Part shown: piece after piece, positions 10,368 through 20,500 of the stretch
Position numbering within the stretch: the first letter of the stretch is position 1
How the letters are laid out: each line of letters starts with the position of its first letter
Assembly: GCA_019775845.1 (NCBI GenBank)
Contig: JADQAV010000041.1
Coordinates: 1-64,000, forward strand
DNA from: Myrmaecium sp. VS I D KN 1
Lineage: Eukaryota > Ascomycota > Dothideomycetes > Valsariales > Valsariaceae
Length of the DNA: 64,000 bases
Reading direction: 5' to 3'
Notes under the pieces: generated by a model
Told to the model about the DNA's origin: nothing
The model's input: only the letters and a program-made list of their open reading frames with translations
The model's database searches: none
Translations under genes and position numbers: made by a program

Positions 10368-11369
10368 CCCTTTCTGGGCTCAGCTGGTTGGTGTTGAAAG
10401 TGGAAGGTCTTTTGGGATATATGTAGGCTGGTGGGAGAAGCTGGTGGTCGTGGTGGTGGCCATGGTGGTGGTCGTTTGCTTTCACAGCCGTTGAGGCAGT
10501 CACCAGCCCAACATCCTACAGCACATCGGCCCCGACCACCTGTTCTCTCGCGCATCCTTCGATTTGGTGTTGCATGTCGCATCGTCGGTTTTTCCATGGT
10601 GTTTTGAATTCACATGCACATGCGTCCGCGCCCTCTGCATCCATGACGCTTCTCGAACTGCAACGCAACCACTGCTTGCACAACGACCAGTGTATGATGC
10701 ATGATTCTCCTGTGGTTGTTCCACACCCTAACTGCTTTGCATTCAACATAATACATCTGCGCTCATACTGTAGTTGGTTGGCGCGCACTTGATGCTGGTG
10801 TTGATGTTCACTGTATTACTACGAGCAGTTCACACTTCAAGGTCTTTTACTCATGCCAACTACTATAGGATCTTACATGCACGATACCTTACATAGCTAT
10901 CGCTTACACTGATATTCTCTGTTTTTGTTGTCCATGCAACGCAGAGAGAGCGTAGCCCATCGTGAGGCTGCGGATCAGGTGTCGTTACATCCAGCCAATC
11001 CGAAGTCATTCCTTCTCACCAACCAAAGTTCCATTTCCTACAAACCGTCGTACGACAGAACAACACCCACCACGATAGTTAACAAAGGATTTACGAAGCA
11101 ATTCAGATGCACCCATAACGGTCTTTCGACAGTACGTTCCCCGGATAATGTACCTGGCGACAGTTGACGGGTGCAGCCAAGCGGGCGACCTGAACCGCGA
11201 ACCGCGCTAAGATGGTGACGTCTTGTATCACAAAGGAGCCTCCGACGGTAGCATTCTTGCGGATAGATATATAAATCCCACACCGCGCGCCTCCCAGCAT
11301 ATTCACGACTTCCCGCTCATAGCAGAAAATCTTCACCACCACCATAAAAATCCCATCCCTTCCGCAACC

Positions 11370-12470
11370 ATGGCGGAGCCCCCCTCCAGCATCCCCCTCA
11401 CCACCCGCGACGACGTCTCCATCCCTCTGCGCATCGTCCAACAACTCGCCAAACCGTTCCGGCCCCGACTGCTCGCGCCGACCAAGGTCTACCCGCCCGG
11501 CTCGCCCGAGCTGTCACCCTCCTGGTTCGCGAAGCGGTATTGCGACGTCGCCCACCGTCAGGTCGAAGGCATCCACATCTACGACCTCACGCTGAAGAAG
11601 TCGAAGTCGAAGTCGAAGCAGGGACAGTCTGTCGACCAACCGGACTCCGCGACGCTGAAGGAGGAGGAGAAGAAAAAGAAGCAAATCTACTATTTCGCTG
11701 GCGGGGGCTGGCAATCCCCGCCAACAGTACACCACTGGGCCTTCTGCGCGCAGCTGGTCCAGCGACTGAATGACGACAAACCCACCACCACCACCACCAC
11801 AACCACCGTATCCATCGTCTCCACCCCCCTCGCACCCGCCAGCCCCGCCCCAACCACCTTTCCCCAACTCCTGCGTCTCTACCGCGCCCTCTGCGCCTCC
11901 GCCGCGGCCTCCAACACCACCCTCCTCCTCGCCGGCGACAGCAGCGGCGGCAACCTCATCCTAGCCCTCACCCTCGAAGCCCTCCGCGAAGACGACGCCG
12001 CCGGTCTCCTTCCCCCCTCCCCCTCTACAACAACCCCCACAACCCCACCCCACCCAACCGCCCTCCTCCCCCTCTCCCCCGCCACCGACCTCACCCACGC
12101 CCACCCCACCCACCACCTGCTCGCCCCCGCGGACCCCTTCCTCACCCCCTCCCTCGCCGCCTCGCTCGCCCGCAGCTGGGCCTCCTCCTCCTGGGACCTG
12201 CGGGACCCGCGTCTCTCCCCCCAGTACGCGGCGGACCTGTCCTTGCTGCGGCGCGGCGGTGGGGTGCGCGTCTACGGCGTGACGGCGGGTCGCGACGTGC
12301 TGGGCCCGGAGGCGTTGGCGTGGCGCGCCCGCGCGGCGGAGGAGGGGGTGCGCGGGGCGTGGTTGGACTGGAAGGGCGTGGGGCATTGTTTTGTGTTGAT
12401 GGGGTGGGTCGGGGTCAGGGAGGGGGTGGCGGGGGTGGAGTGGGTGGTGGAGAGGGTGAGGGAGTGCTGA
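11370..12470 (+). CDS. Alpha/beta hydrolase of the HSL/esterase type
   Basis: Single exon of 366 residues; the frame is open upstream but the first ATG is at 11370 in a good context (aaccATGgc). It shows an oxyanion-type segment YYFAGGGW (about residue 110), the nucleophile elbow AGDSSGGN (about residue 190), a candidate catalytic Asp in TAGRDVLG (about residue 310) and a catalytic His in GVGHCFVL (about residue 340). This order fits the alpha/beta-hydrolase-3 fold of fungal lipases and esterases, although the usual HGGG is FAGGG here. Low-complexity inserts are present: a KSKSKSK run near residue 77, a Thr run encoded by repeated ACC near residue 140, and a Pro/Thr loop near residue 220. The substrate cannot be told. 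No signal peptide is evident, so it is probably intracellular. Confidence 0.82.
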   Translation: MAEPPSSIPLTTRDDVSIPLRIVQQLAKPFRPRLLAPTKVYPPGSPELSPSWFAKRYCDVAHRQVEGIHIYDLTLKKSKSKSKQGQSVDQPDSATLKEEEKKKKQIYYFAGGGWQSPPTVHHWAFCAQLVQRLNDDKPTTTTTTTTVSIVSTPLAPASPAPTTFPQLLRLYRALCASAAASNTTLLLAGDSSGGNLILALTLEALREDDAAGLLPPSPSTTTPTTPPHPTALLPLSPATDLTHAHPTHHLLAPADPFLTPSLAASLARSWASSSWDLRDPRLSPQYAADLSLLRRGGGVRVYGVTAGRDVLGPEALAWRARAAEEGVRGAWLDWKGVGHCFVLMGWVGVREGVAGVEWVVERVREC

Positions 12471-13065
12471 GGTAGGTAGTGGGGTGGGGTGGGGTGGGGT
12501 GGGGTGGGAGGGAGATGAGGGTTTTGGTTCTTTTTTATTTCCTTTTCATTTTGGTCATTTCAGATGGGTTGAATTGGACTCCGTTCCTGGGAGAAGAGGT
12601 TCGAACCGTCCGTTCGTTCTCTGTGGGTGCTGGTGAGGTGCGGACGACGACGATGATGAAGATGATAATATATGGGACAAAAAGCCCGACGAGTGAAACC
12701 ATACGAGAAGGTCAAGGAAAAAGTAGAATAAGGTGTGAATTCGTACAGTGAAACGGAACGTACAGAAAAATCGATACCCTCTCTTTGAGCAGGGCCAACG
12801 GCAGGTTGCAACGAGCAAAAAGGCAGAGTACACACAGACACGCCCTTGTTTCCATACCACCTTCATTCCCCTCCTCCTCTTCGGAAATATACAAAACTCC
12901 AATCATAGTACATCCAGTCCCAACTCAAGTCGAGCACTTCGACCTTCTCCCCCTTGGTATCTCGGTCGCCTCTTCACACCTCCCCAATTCTAATTGCCGG
13001 CTTTTATCATGCCGGATCTATCACCTCCTTTCCCAGTCCCCATTCCCCCTACAACGCTTCACCCT
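12471..13065. other. Intergenic, convergent 3' ends
   Basis: This lies between the hydrolase stop and the sdhC stop and should hold both 3' UTRs. The G-rich pentamer repeat at its left edge is listed separately. Otherwise nothing is seen. Confidence 0.5.
12481..12513 (+). repeat. GGGGT pentamer array, possible G-quadruplex
   Basis: Five consecutive GGGGT units followed by GGGAGGG start 11 bases after the hydrolase stop codon. The G tracts are on the coding strand, so both the DNA and the 3' UTR of the mRNA could form a parallel G-quadruplex with one-base loops. Confidence 0.85.
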
Positions 13066-13844
13066 CTAACCAAGGAAAGCGAGGTAGACGGTACCAACGG
13101 CGGTGAGGGCGACGACGGTCCAGCCGGTCTTCATAACGGTGCGGTTGTTGATGCCCTTGCAAACATCCCAGCTAAGATGGCGGACGCCATTGAGGGCGTG
13201 GTAGACGAAGGGGGCGGCCATGAAGGCCTTGATGCCGACCTTGACCGGCTCGGACAGGCCGTGGAAGAACTCGACCAGGCTGGGGGTCTCGAGGTGCCAG
13301 CCGGTGAGCGGGGCGACGAGGTAGGCGAGGCCGAAGAGGTAGAAGCCGCTCGAGAGGACGCCGCCGGTGACCCGGTGGAACAGCGAGGTGTACCAAGTGA
13401 TCTGGGGCCGGTAGATGGTCAGGTGGGGGGAGACGGGCCGGTTGACGCGCTGCTTGGCCAGGATCTCATGGGCGGTGCTTTGCGTGATGGTCTCGGTGGC
13501 GACGAGGCTGTGGGGGGGAAGGGGGAGTGACTTGTTAGCTTGGGTTCTTGAGATGTTGTTTGCAGAAGGCGAGGAGACGCAGCAGGGATCGCGCGGGTGA
13601 ACGGAAATGAACGATTGAGAGGCAGGAAGCCTGAATTGGTGAAAGGGTGATTGAAGAGGAATCCGAGACGGTGAACCGTAGAGGTCCAAAGAGGATATAG
13701 AGTATACACTGCCTTCCTCTACAGATGATGTGGATTGACGTACCGGGCTTGAAGAGCGCGGCCAGCGGGGGAGAACCTAGTCAGGCCGGGAGTAGAGGTG
13801 CCGACGCGGCGGAGGGCCAGGTGGAAGGCGCGAGGAGCAGACAT
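13066..13844 (-). CDS. sdhC: Succinate dehydrogenase cytochrome b subunit
   Basis: Membrane anchor of mitochondrial complex II; it helps bind heme b and ubiquinone. Two exons, 13844-13744 and 13507-13066, are joined over a 236-nt intron (phase 2) and give 180 residues. Exon 1 (MSAPRAFHLALRR) is a typical mitochondrial presequence rich in Arg, Ala and Leu. The mature part has RPVSPHLTIYRPQITW (quinone-site region), then three membrane spans near residues 85-105, 120-145 and 160-178, and HALNGVRHLSWD, which carries the conserved heme-ligand His. The SRITG-like stretch is HRVTGG here. A CCAATCA box lies 149 bp upstream of the ATG. The intron is unusually long for this window. Confidence 0.95.
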
Positions 13845-14834
13845 GGTGAGCGTGACGGGTATACGAACGGCGGAGAGGAGTGGAGAGGAGGCAGCGAACA
13901 GCAAAACGGCAGAGACGAGGGACGGTGGGAGGAAGTTGGCGATGATGGAGATGTTCGGCGGAGGACGGCAATCGATGACCTCGGTCGGCGGGCCAATCAG
14001 ACGGGCTGGAATGGTTGTCAGCGAGCGACGCTCCGCCAAGCCGTCCACCCGCCAAGGCGCCAAGGTCGGCTGGGTTAGCACATCCGCTTTCGCTCCATTT
14101 TCATTTGTTCCTCTCCTCTTCTTTCTCTTCTTCTTCTTCTTTTCCTTTTTCTTTTCTTCTCTATGGGACCTCCACGTCCCACCCCTCTGGATTCGATGGA
14201 GGTGTGGGCAGGCCTCGACGCCGGGTAACGTCTTGTTATCCACCATGTCGAGCGCCGGACGAGGTTCCTAGAGGAAATAACCCGTCGTTAATCGCGCATT
14301 TTTATCACACACCAATGATTCGGTGCGTTTCATATCAGGGCAACATCTTTACCTTTATTCTTCTTCTTATTCTACGCCGTGGAGAATACGTTCGGACCTA
14401 GTGGGTGCTGTGTCCCTTGCGGAGGGTTTGGAGCAGTTATGGCACGTTGATATACGCTTGCTATACGAAAACTTAGTAGAAATAATCATAAGAATGCAAA
14501 CGAGCTGTCTCTCCCGAAGCCTATGTCTTAAGAGAAAGAAGTGTACTATCCAGGCCTATGTCGTGAAGGACTTCATTTCATATTCCGGAGTGATGTCACA
14601 AGGTAGAGATTCTTCCGCCCGAGGAGAGACTTCAAGATATGGCCGGAGAAAAAAGGAATGAGCAAAAAAAACCCTTCATTGCCATAGACTTGCAACTTCA
14701 CACCTCCTGAACTACGTGTCAGCCGTCTATAACATTGCCTATTCTCTCGAGCTCGGCAGGGACTAAACCAGATCTCCCGTACTTTAGGCAAATCCTCTCC
14801 AACAAATCCCCTACCTCGAGGAGGGCATGAAGAC
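13845..14834. other. Divergent promoter region, sdhC and WDR89-like gene
   Basis: About 1 kb separates the two divergent starts. It contains a CCAATCA box near sdhC, a polypyrimidine TTC-type tract at about 14110-14165 and AT-rich sequence from 14270 to 14560. Open frames here overlap each other and look non-coding. Confidence 0.5.
13993..13999 (+). promoter_or_regulatory. CCAATCA box upstream of sdhC
   Basis: CCAATCA is the preferred form of the HAP-complex site in filamentous ascomycetes, where HAP with HapX regulates heme and iron-using respiratory genes. It lies 149 bp upstream of the sdhC ATG. Its function is inferred from motif and position. Confidence 0.45.
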
Positions 14835-16468
14835 ATGAACACACAACCCCAACTCGCCGCCTCCACCCTCGGCTTCGCGCCGGGGTCCTACATCTACGCC
14901 CTCATCCCCCTCGACCGGGACGACACGCCCGTCACCACTCTCGCGGCCATCGCCTCCGACGACGCGGTCAAGGTCTTCGATGCGCGGACGCTGAAGGTCC
15001 TGTCCGCCGGGGGGGCGTTCGACCACGTCCACGACAGCGTCACTTGCCTGGACCGGTACGACGAGGCCGGCAACGTGCTGGCGACGGCGGGCAGGGACGG
15101 GGTGGTGCGGTTGTGGGATCGACGGACGGGCGGGCGGGTGTTGCAGATTGGCAGTGGTGAGTTTCATATGGGCGGTGATGAGCCTTCTTCCGTGTTCCTG
15201 GGTTTATATTTGATATACTTCCTTTCAACTCTGAGCTATCGTCTTTTTTTGCGTCCCCATATCCTCAGGAGGTGAGCATGTCACCTTCACCCCTCACTTC
15301 GAGAGGTCGGTCACAGTTCTATCAGACTTCCATAGTATGCTTGTGTTGGCTACTGAACAGCCTATCTAATATCACCACGCAAAACGTCCGTACTAACCAC
15401 ACTGTGGTCTCCAGGCAACGACAGCAAGCAGGGCCTCTCCGCCCTCGCCGCCAGCGAAAGCCGACACGCCATCGCCGCCGGCACGGAGCTCGAAGGCAAC
15501 GGTCCGGGCGACGCACCCATCTTCGTCTGGGACCCGCGCAATCCATCCGCGCCCCAGCTAATTCTAGCCGAAAGCCATACCGACACCATCACGACGGTAA
15601 GTGGAAGCAACACGCCCCTCTCACCTCAGCAGGCCGTGTATCACTTCTGAGTGAACGAGCAATCTAATAACATCATCCACGTCTCCAGCTCTCCTTCCAC
15701 CCAACCACCCCATCCCTCCTCCTCTCCGGCTCAACCGACAGCCTCATCTCCCTCTTCGACCTCCTCCAACCCGCCGAAGACGACGCCCTCCAACAAGTCA
15801 TCAACCACCGCAGCGCCATCCACCACGGCGGCTTTCTTCCCTCCTCCACCCCCACCACTACCATCCCCAGCACCCCCGTCTTCGCCCTCGGCACCGACGA
15901 AACCCTCTCCATCCACGCCATCTCCAACGCCGCCGAAGCCGAAGCCGAAGCCACGAAGGACCCAGAGCCCACGCTGCTCGGCGACCTCCGCCAGCCCTGG
16001 GGCTTTGACTACGCCGTCGGCCTGCCGCGCTCCCACAGCAGCACCGGCCACATCTGGGCCGCCGTCGGCAGCCACGAGACCGGTCATCTGGACCTGCTGC
16101 CCTTCGTGCCGCGATCGGCGCCGTCATCGAAGCAGGATGCCGTGGTCCTCGATTGGAACGCGGATCTGGGCCGGCGCGTGCGGCTTCAGGGCGGCCATGG
16201 CGGGGAGGTCGTTCGGGATGTGGTGATCGATGGACGCGCCGGGAGGGTGTGGACGGTGGGGGAGGATGGGCAGGTGCGGGTTTGGGGTTTGCCGGCGGAT
16301 GTGGTAGGGGATGGGGAGGGTGATGTGGAGATGGAAGGGGTTGAGGGGATGGTTGCGGCGGCGGGCGTGGGTGGTGATGGTAGCAAGGAGGAGGGGAAGA
16401 AGGAGGGGAAGAAGAGTAAGAAGGAGGGTCGGAAGGAGCGGAAGAAGGAGCGGTTTAGGCCGTATTGA
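14835..16468 (+). CDS. WD40 repeat protein, WDR89-like
   Basis: Three exons, 14835-15156, 15415-15596 and 15689-16468, give 427 residues. The junctions give RVLQIGSGNDSKQGLSAL and HTDTITTLSFHPTTP; the second intron junction and the branch point TACTAAC at 15390-15396 support the model. Recognisable blades include AIASDDAVKVFDART, VLATAGRDGVVRLWDRRTG, AIAAGTELEGN..IFVWDPRNP, LLLSGSTDSLISLFD and VWTVGEDGQVRVWGL. The order, with AAGTELE before a WD-like strand and SHTDTIT after it, is that of WDR89-type proteins. The C-terminus is a Lys-rich tail (KKEGKKSKKEGRKERK) suggestive of nuclear or nucleolar localisation. Intron 1 is long (258 nt) and a small alternative exon inside it cannot be excluded. 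Confidence 0.87.
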
Positions 16469-16815
16469 ACAGTCTTCTCGCTGCCCGGGATAAGAAACAA
16501 GTGTAGTTATATGTACGAAAGGATCGGAAAGGAGAAGAAGAAGAAAAAAGGATACTTGTACTGTTTTAACGATTGAAACACGACATGGAGTCGTTCCGAG
16601 CAAGGCTGCGGTCTTCTTTCTTCTTCGCTCAAAGAAAAAAAAGGGAAAATAGAGAGAGAGAAAGAGGAAAACAGCTCCAACCCCTTTTCCCATCCATCCA
16701 ACCACACCAAAAAGCAAGAAATAAGAAATAAGAAATAAGCCAGCAAAAAAGCAAAAGACGTGAGAACCCAGCAAATATAACAAAAATGCAAAAAGAAAAA
16801 GAGAGGAGGTTGGAA
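16469..16815. other. 3' region of WDR89-like gene
   Basis: Purine-rich, with AAGAAATAAG repeats near 16718-16738. No gene is seen. Four A within 16791-16801 (minus-strand T runs) lie just past the tRNA 3' end and could serve as its terminator. Confidence 0.45.
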
Positions 16816-16913
16816 AGGTCGTACCCGGACTCGAACCGGGGTCTTTGGAAGGTTTTGACTGGCTGCTGAGGAGGCATCAAAATCCAAAGTGCTAACCACT
16901 ACACCATACAACC
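16816..16913 (-). tRNA. tRNA-Gln (anticodon UUG) with intron
   Basis: On the minus strand the 5' end GGTTGTA pairs with TACGACC at the 3' end (7 bp, one G-T pair), followed by discriminator T. The D arm contains GTAGTGGTTAGC, the T arm CCCCGGTTCGAGTCCGGG. The anticodon stem TTGGA/TCCAA encloses TTTTGA, giving anticodon TTG, so the tRNA reads CAA. A 26-nt intron begins one base 3' of the anticodon, after A37, the canonical position. The mature length is 72 nt before CCA addition. Confidence 0.93.
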
Positions 16914-17553
16914 GGATTGCTGATCTGCTCTCCTGCTTCGACGAGCAGGGATAATCGTTGTTCCGCTGTTGTTCGGTTGGATGGTTTATATTGATAGACT
17001 TTTGGTTGTTGGGGGGGTGTGAGGCTGATCACTGGTGGTAGACGTTGGTGTGTGATGTGGATGCGTGAACTAATCGACTACCCTTTTGGATCTCTCACTC
17101 GCGTTACGAAAACTGAGCGAGCGTCCGTTGAATGCTCTGCTACTGACGTTCGGGTTTTGAAACTGGGTAAAGGGAAAGTAAAAAGTATAGAAGACGAGCT
17201 TTCTTTTATTTTTGATATAGTCGTGGTTATTTTCCGCACGAATGGATGTTGGTATACCTAGAAGGATGCACGCAAGCTATGATCAATTTATATTATTATA
17301 TTCTTAAGTTCGACGTCCTCTCACGCTTGCCTATTTCTCTTATCTGATGATGACTACACAAAACAGCGCATGGCGCGTCCATTCCTATCCCAAAAGTCTC
17401 TTGCCTATCCACTTTTCCTCTCCTGAACGCCGATTGCCGACAAAAAGTAACGGTGGTATCACAGTGCTTGAAGCCCCCTTGTTCATCTTCCATCCCCAAT
17501 CCCAACGAGAAAAGAAACAGAAGAACGCCGCGCGCCGCCAAACCTTCCTAGTT
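16914..17553. other. Intergenic, tRNA to rad9 3' end
   Basis: Holds the upstream flank of the tRNA and the 3' UTR of the minus-strand rad9-like gene. AT-rich from 17160 to 17310. No gene is seen. Confidence 0.5.
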
Positions 17554-20500
17554 TCATGCTTCGACGAGCTCACCCAAGATCAAGCTCTGCACCACGAACT
17601 CATCCCCGGCGACCTTGACCCTTTTCCCTCCCACCACGCCCTCACGTACATCCCCCTTCCCTCCGCCCTTCCGCCCGTCCCCCCGGCCAAACAAACACGC
17701 CTCCGCCTCATCCAGCCGTTCAACATCCACATACACCCAATCCGACCCATCCTCATCCTCCCCAGCATCCGGACCGCTCTCCCGAAACAACCGGACCACC
17801 TCATCCACCCCCTTCACGCCGACCACGCTCCGCGCCCCCATCGCCAGCGCCAAGAACACAAACTGCTTCTTCCGCTCACCCGCCTTGCCCTTCCCCAGCA
17901 CTAGCACCACGCGACCGCGGAGCAGGCGCCGCCGGCCCTCCACCACGGCGCGCAGCTGCGCCTGCTCCGGCCCATACGGCAGCAGGACGCGGCTGCGGAC
18001 CGCACCCTCGAGAAAGCTGCTCTCGCCCGCCGGGAGTAGGTAACGGTCCCAGGCCAGCGCCCGGCTCGCCCGGAGCGAATCCAGCACCCAGCGGAAGGAG
18101 AGACACGGCAGGTTGAGCGCGAGAGCTTGCATGTACTTCGCCCGCCGGGAGTACCTGTCTGTGATCAGCGCGACGAAGCCGAGACCCTTGGCATGCGTGG
18201 TAAGTTCGAGCCCTGTGTTGCCGCCACCCTTTTCAGCGTCCCCGCTCGTCCCCTTCTGCGGTGACAGCGGGTCTGCGGCCGGAGGAAGGGTGAAGAGGGC
18301 TTCAAACCCTGGTTCGAGGACCTTCCCACCGTGGGAGAGGATGAGTGAGGCTATGGAATCGCGCGTCGAGGTGGGCGTGGATGCTGACGAGGAAGTGGAT
18401 CCGGAGAGAGAGATGCAAAACGCCATGTTGGCGAAGATGGGTTGGTTAGGATTATTGCTTTGGCTCGTGAGCGACGATGACGCGACAGAGGATGCACGGT
18501 GGTTGCGCGAAGTGACGGAGCCGAGAAGACGACGAGAGCGCGAAGAAGACACGGGCGTGGAGACGTTATGGGCATTGGGAGTCTGGATCCGGGAGTGGCG
18601 AAGGAACGAGTCGCGGCGGTTTAGTGATGCACTAGTCAGGACAGACGCTGTCGGATGGGTGTACAGGCGTCCACGCATGCGGGGCCACATCGTGCTGGTG
18701 AGATAAATGGAGGTTGTAGGCACGTCGACCGTTTCGGAGACGGAGCCAGTAGTTTGAGGAGTTCGGGAAAAGCTTTTCCTTGTCTTGACGGTTAGAGTCA
18801 TGGTGGCATAACCATGCTGGGTCGTCAGCGGATACTGCTGTCTCTCCAGTTCGGCATGGGTAATTCGATCCTTGAAGCCAGATACAACGTAGGTCTTAGA
18901 CCGAAGCTTGGGTAGATCGACTTTCAAAACATCATCCACTCGCAAGTCGAGTGCAGCGATGTGGTGTCCTTCAATCTTGTCGATCGTCCCATCATCGAAG
19001 CGGATGACGAGCTTCGATGGCTCACTCTGGCTGATGTCAATACAGGTAGCTGGATAATATGATCCGTTGCCACCACGGAACCGAGCAAGGACTCGATTAG
19101 GGACAAGGAGCTCATCTGCACCACCACGTTCCACATCCGCGGGACCGGCATCCGTCATTGTCGTATCTTCCTCGACCTGGACCGGTCCCTCTGGAACGGC
19201 AGCTATATTACTATCCGTTGTCGGCCCAGCATCAGCAGCATCGTCTCCGGTGGCAGTAGTTTCCAGGTCGCATGCTGCATCGCCTTCAGCGGCTGCAGGA
19301 GAGCTCGCTCGCCGAGATCTCCGCACAGGACGAACCGGAGATGAACCAGACGACTGTAACGGTTCGGTCGAGACCATCGCAGCAGTTCTTTCTACTTCAT
19401 GATGCCTTGCTTGTGGCGTCTCTGCCACTTCGGCATGCTGATCTGATACGCGGCGCGTGTTTCTCCGAACAGCCGTATAATCCCGATTCATCATGACAGT
19501 CGGTCTCTTCAATTTGCCCTTCTTGGGAGGCGCGGCCGGCCTAACAGGTGCCACACGCTTGATAGGAGATACAGGCTTGAGAAAGATGTTGCGAGTTTCG
19601 ACGCCGTCTGTACCTTCGCCATTGCCATCGTCGCCAAGTACGGATGTAGGTGGAGCAGAGAGGGGGGATGATGGGGGCTGGACGGCCTCCTTGAGTGGAC
19701 TCCGCTGGGCTTTGTGGCTATACGTCTTCACGACTTTCCTTCTTTTGAACGGATTCACGGGGGAAGAGTGGTCTGAAATAAGCGCATGGAACTGCTCGTC
19801 TTCAGCCGTCATGATATTAACATCCATATCAATCTCCTCCAAGAGATCTTCCGGACTAGAGTCGGCGGCGATCTCTGCCAGAGAGCGAACACGCTTCTGG
19901 GGTATCTGGCTTGCTTTGGTAGGTGACTTAGACACCGTGGACTTTGGCGAAGCAGACAGATGGGTGTTGGCTGTCTCATATACGCCAGTGCTGGCCGTAT
20001 TTCCATTTGCAAGTCCAGTTTCCGTAGACGGGGCCAGGGAAGGTTCATCAGGCACAGAAGTCGGACGCAATCCATCCGCTGTGTCGTTTTGTTGTTCCTC
20101 ATCCCGCGCAGGAGCGGATGATTCTGGTTCATCCGCAGGATCAGTCTCTGGCACGGCGGAGCCGAACACCTTCCCGTTCGGTAGGGCAATCAAGGGAGCT
20201 TTCTGTTCGTTGTTGACAGTAAGCTTCTGCGATACCTGGCTTCCTGGTCGTGATTGTGCCCTGAGGGATGGGGAGGGCGGTTCAGAGTTTGCCATCGCCT
20301 CCCCCTGGACTACGAGATGGACTTGGTCCTCATCAACTTCTCCTCGTCGATCACCATCCGGAGCGGCAATAACCTCTTGGTCCTGCAAGACCGGGGGGCT
20401 GCTCGGAACCCGCTCTTGGTCATTGCCCGGAAGGAGCTGACTAGAAGAGATGGGCGGCGGAGCGGGGACAGAAGATGTGTTCAGGTTGTTAGGTAGTTGG

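Larger units (their letters stand above)
8308..11369. other. Gene-poor interval of 3.1 kb
   Basis: Apart from a doubtful 81-codon frame (8926-9171) and a tRNA-like module (10147-10367), I see no supportable gene. Several frames of 60-125 codons occur on both strands but overlap and have low-complexity or arbitrary products. The last 100 bases before 11370 are CA-rich and hold the leader of the hydrolase gene, with an ATATATAAA box at 11267-11275. Confidence 0.5.

Noticed and set aside
10129-10597. Two overlapping minus-strand frames (124 and 87 codons)
   Set aside because: Low-complexity His/Pro/Arg products that overlap the tRNA-like module; no coding signature.
19493-20440. 315-codon plus-strand frame
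   Set aside because: Antisense to the disordered part of rad9; Ser/Gly/Arg-rich product without domains.
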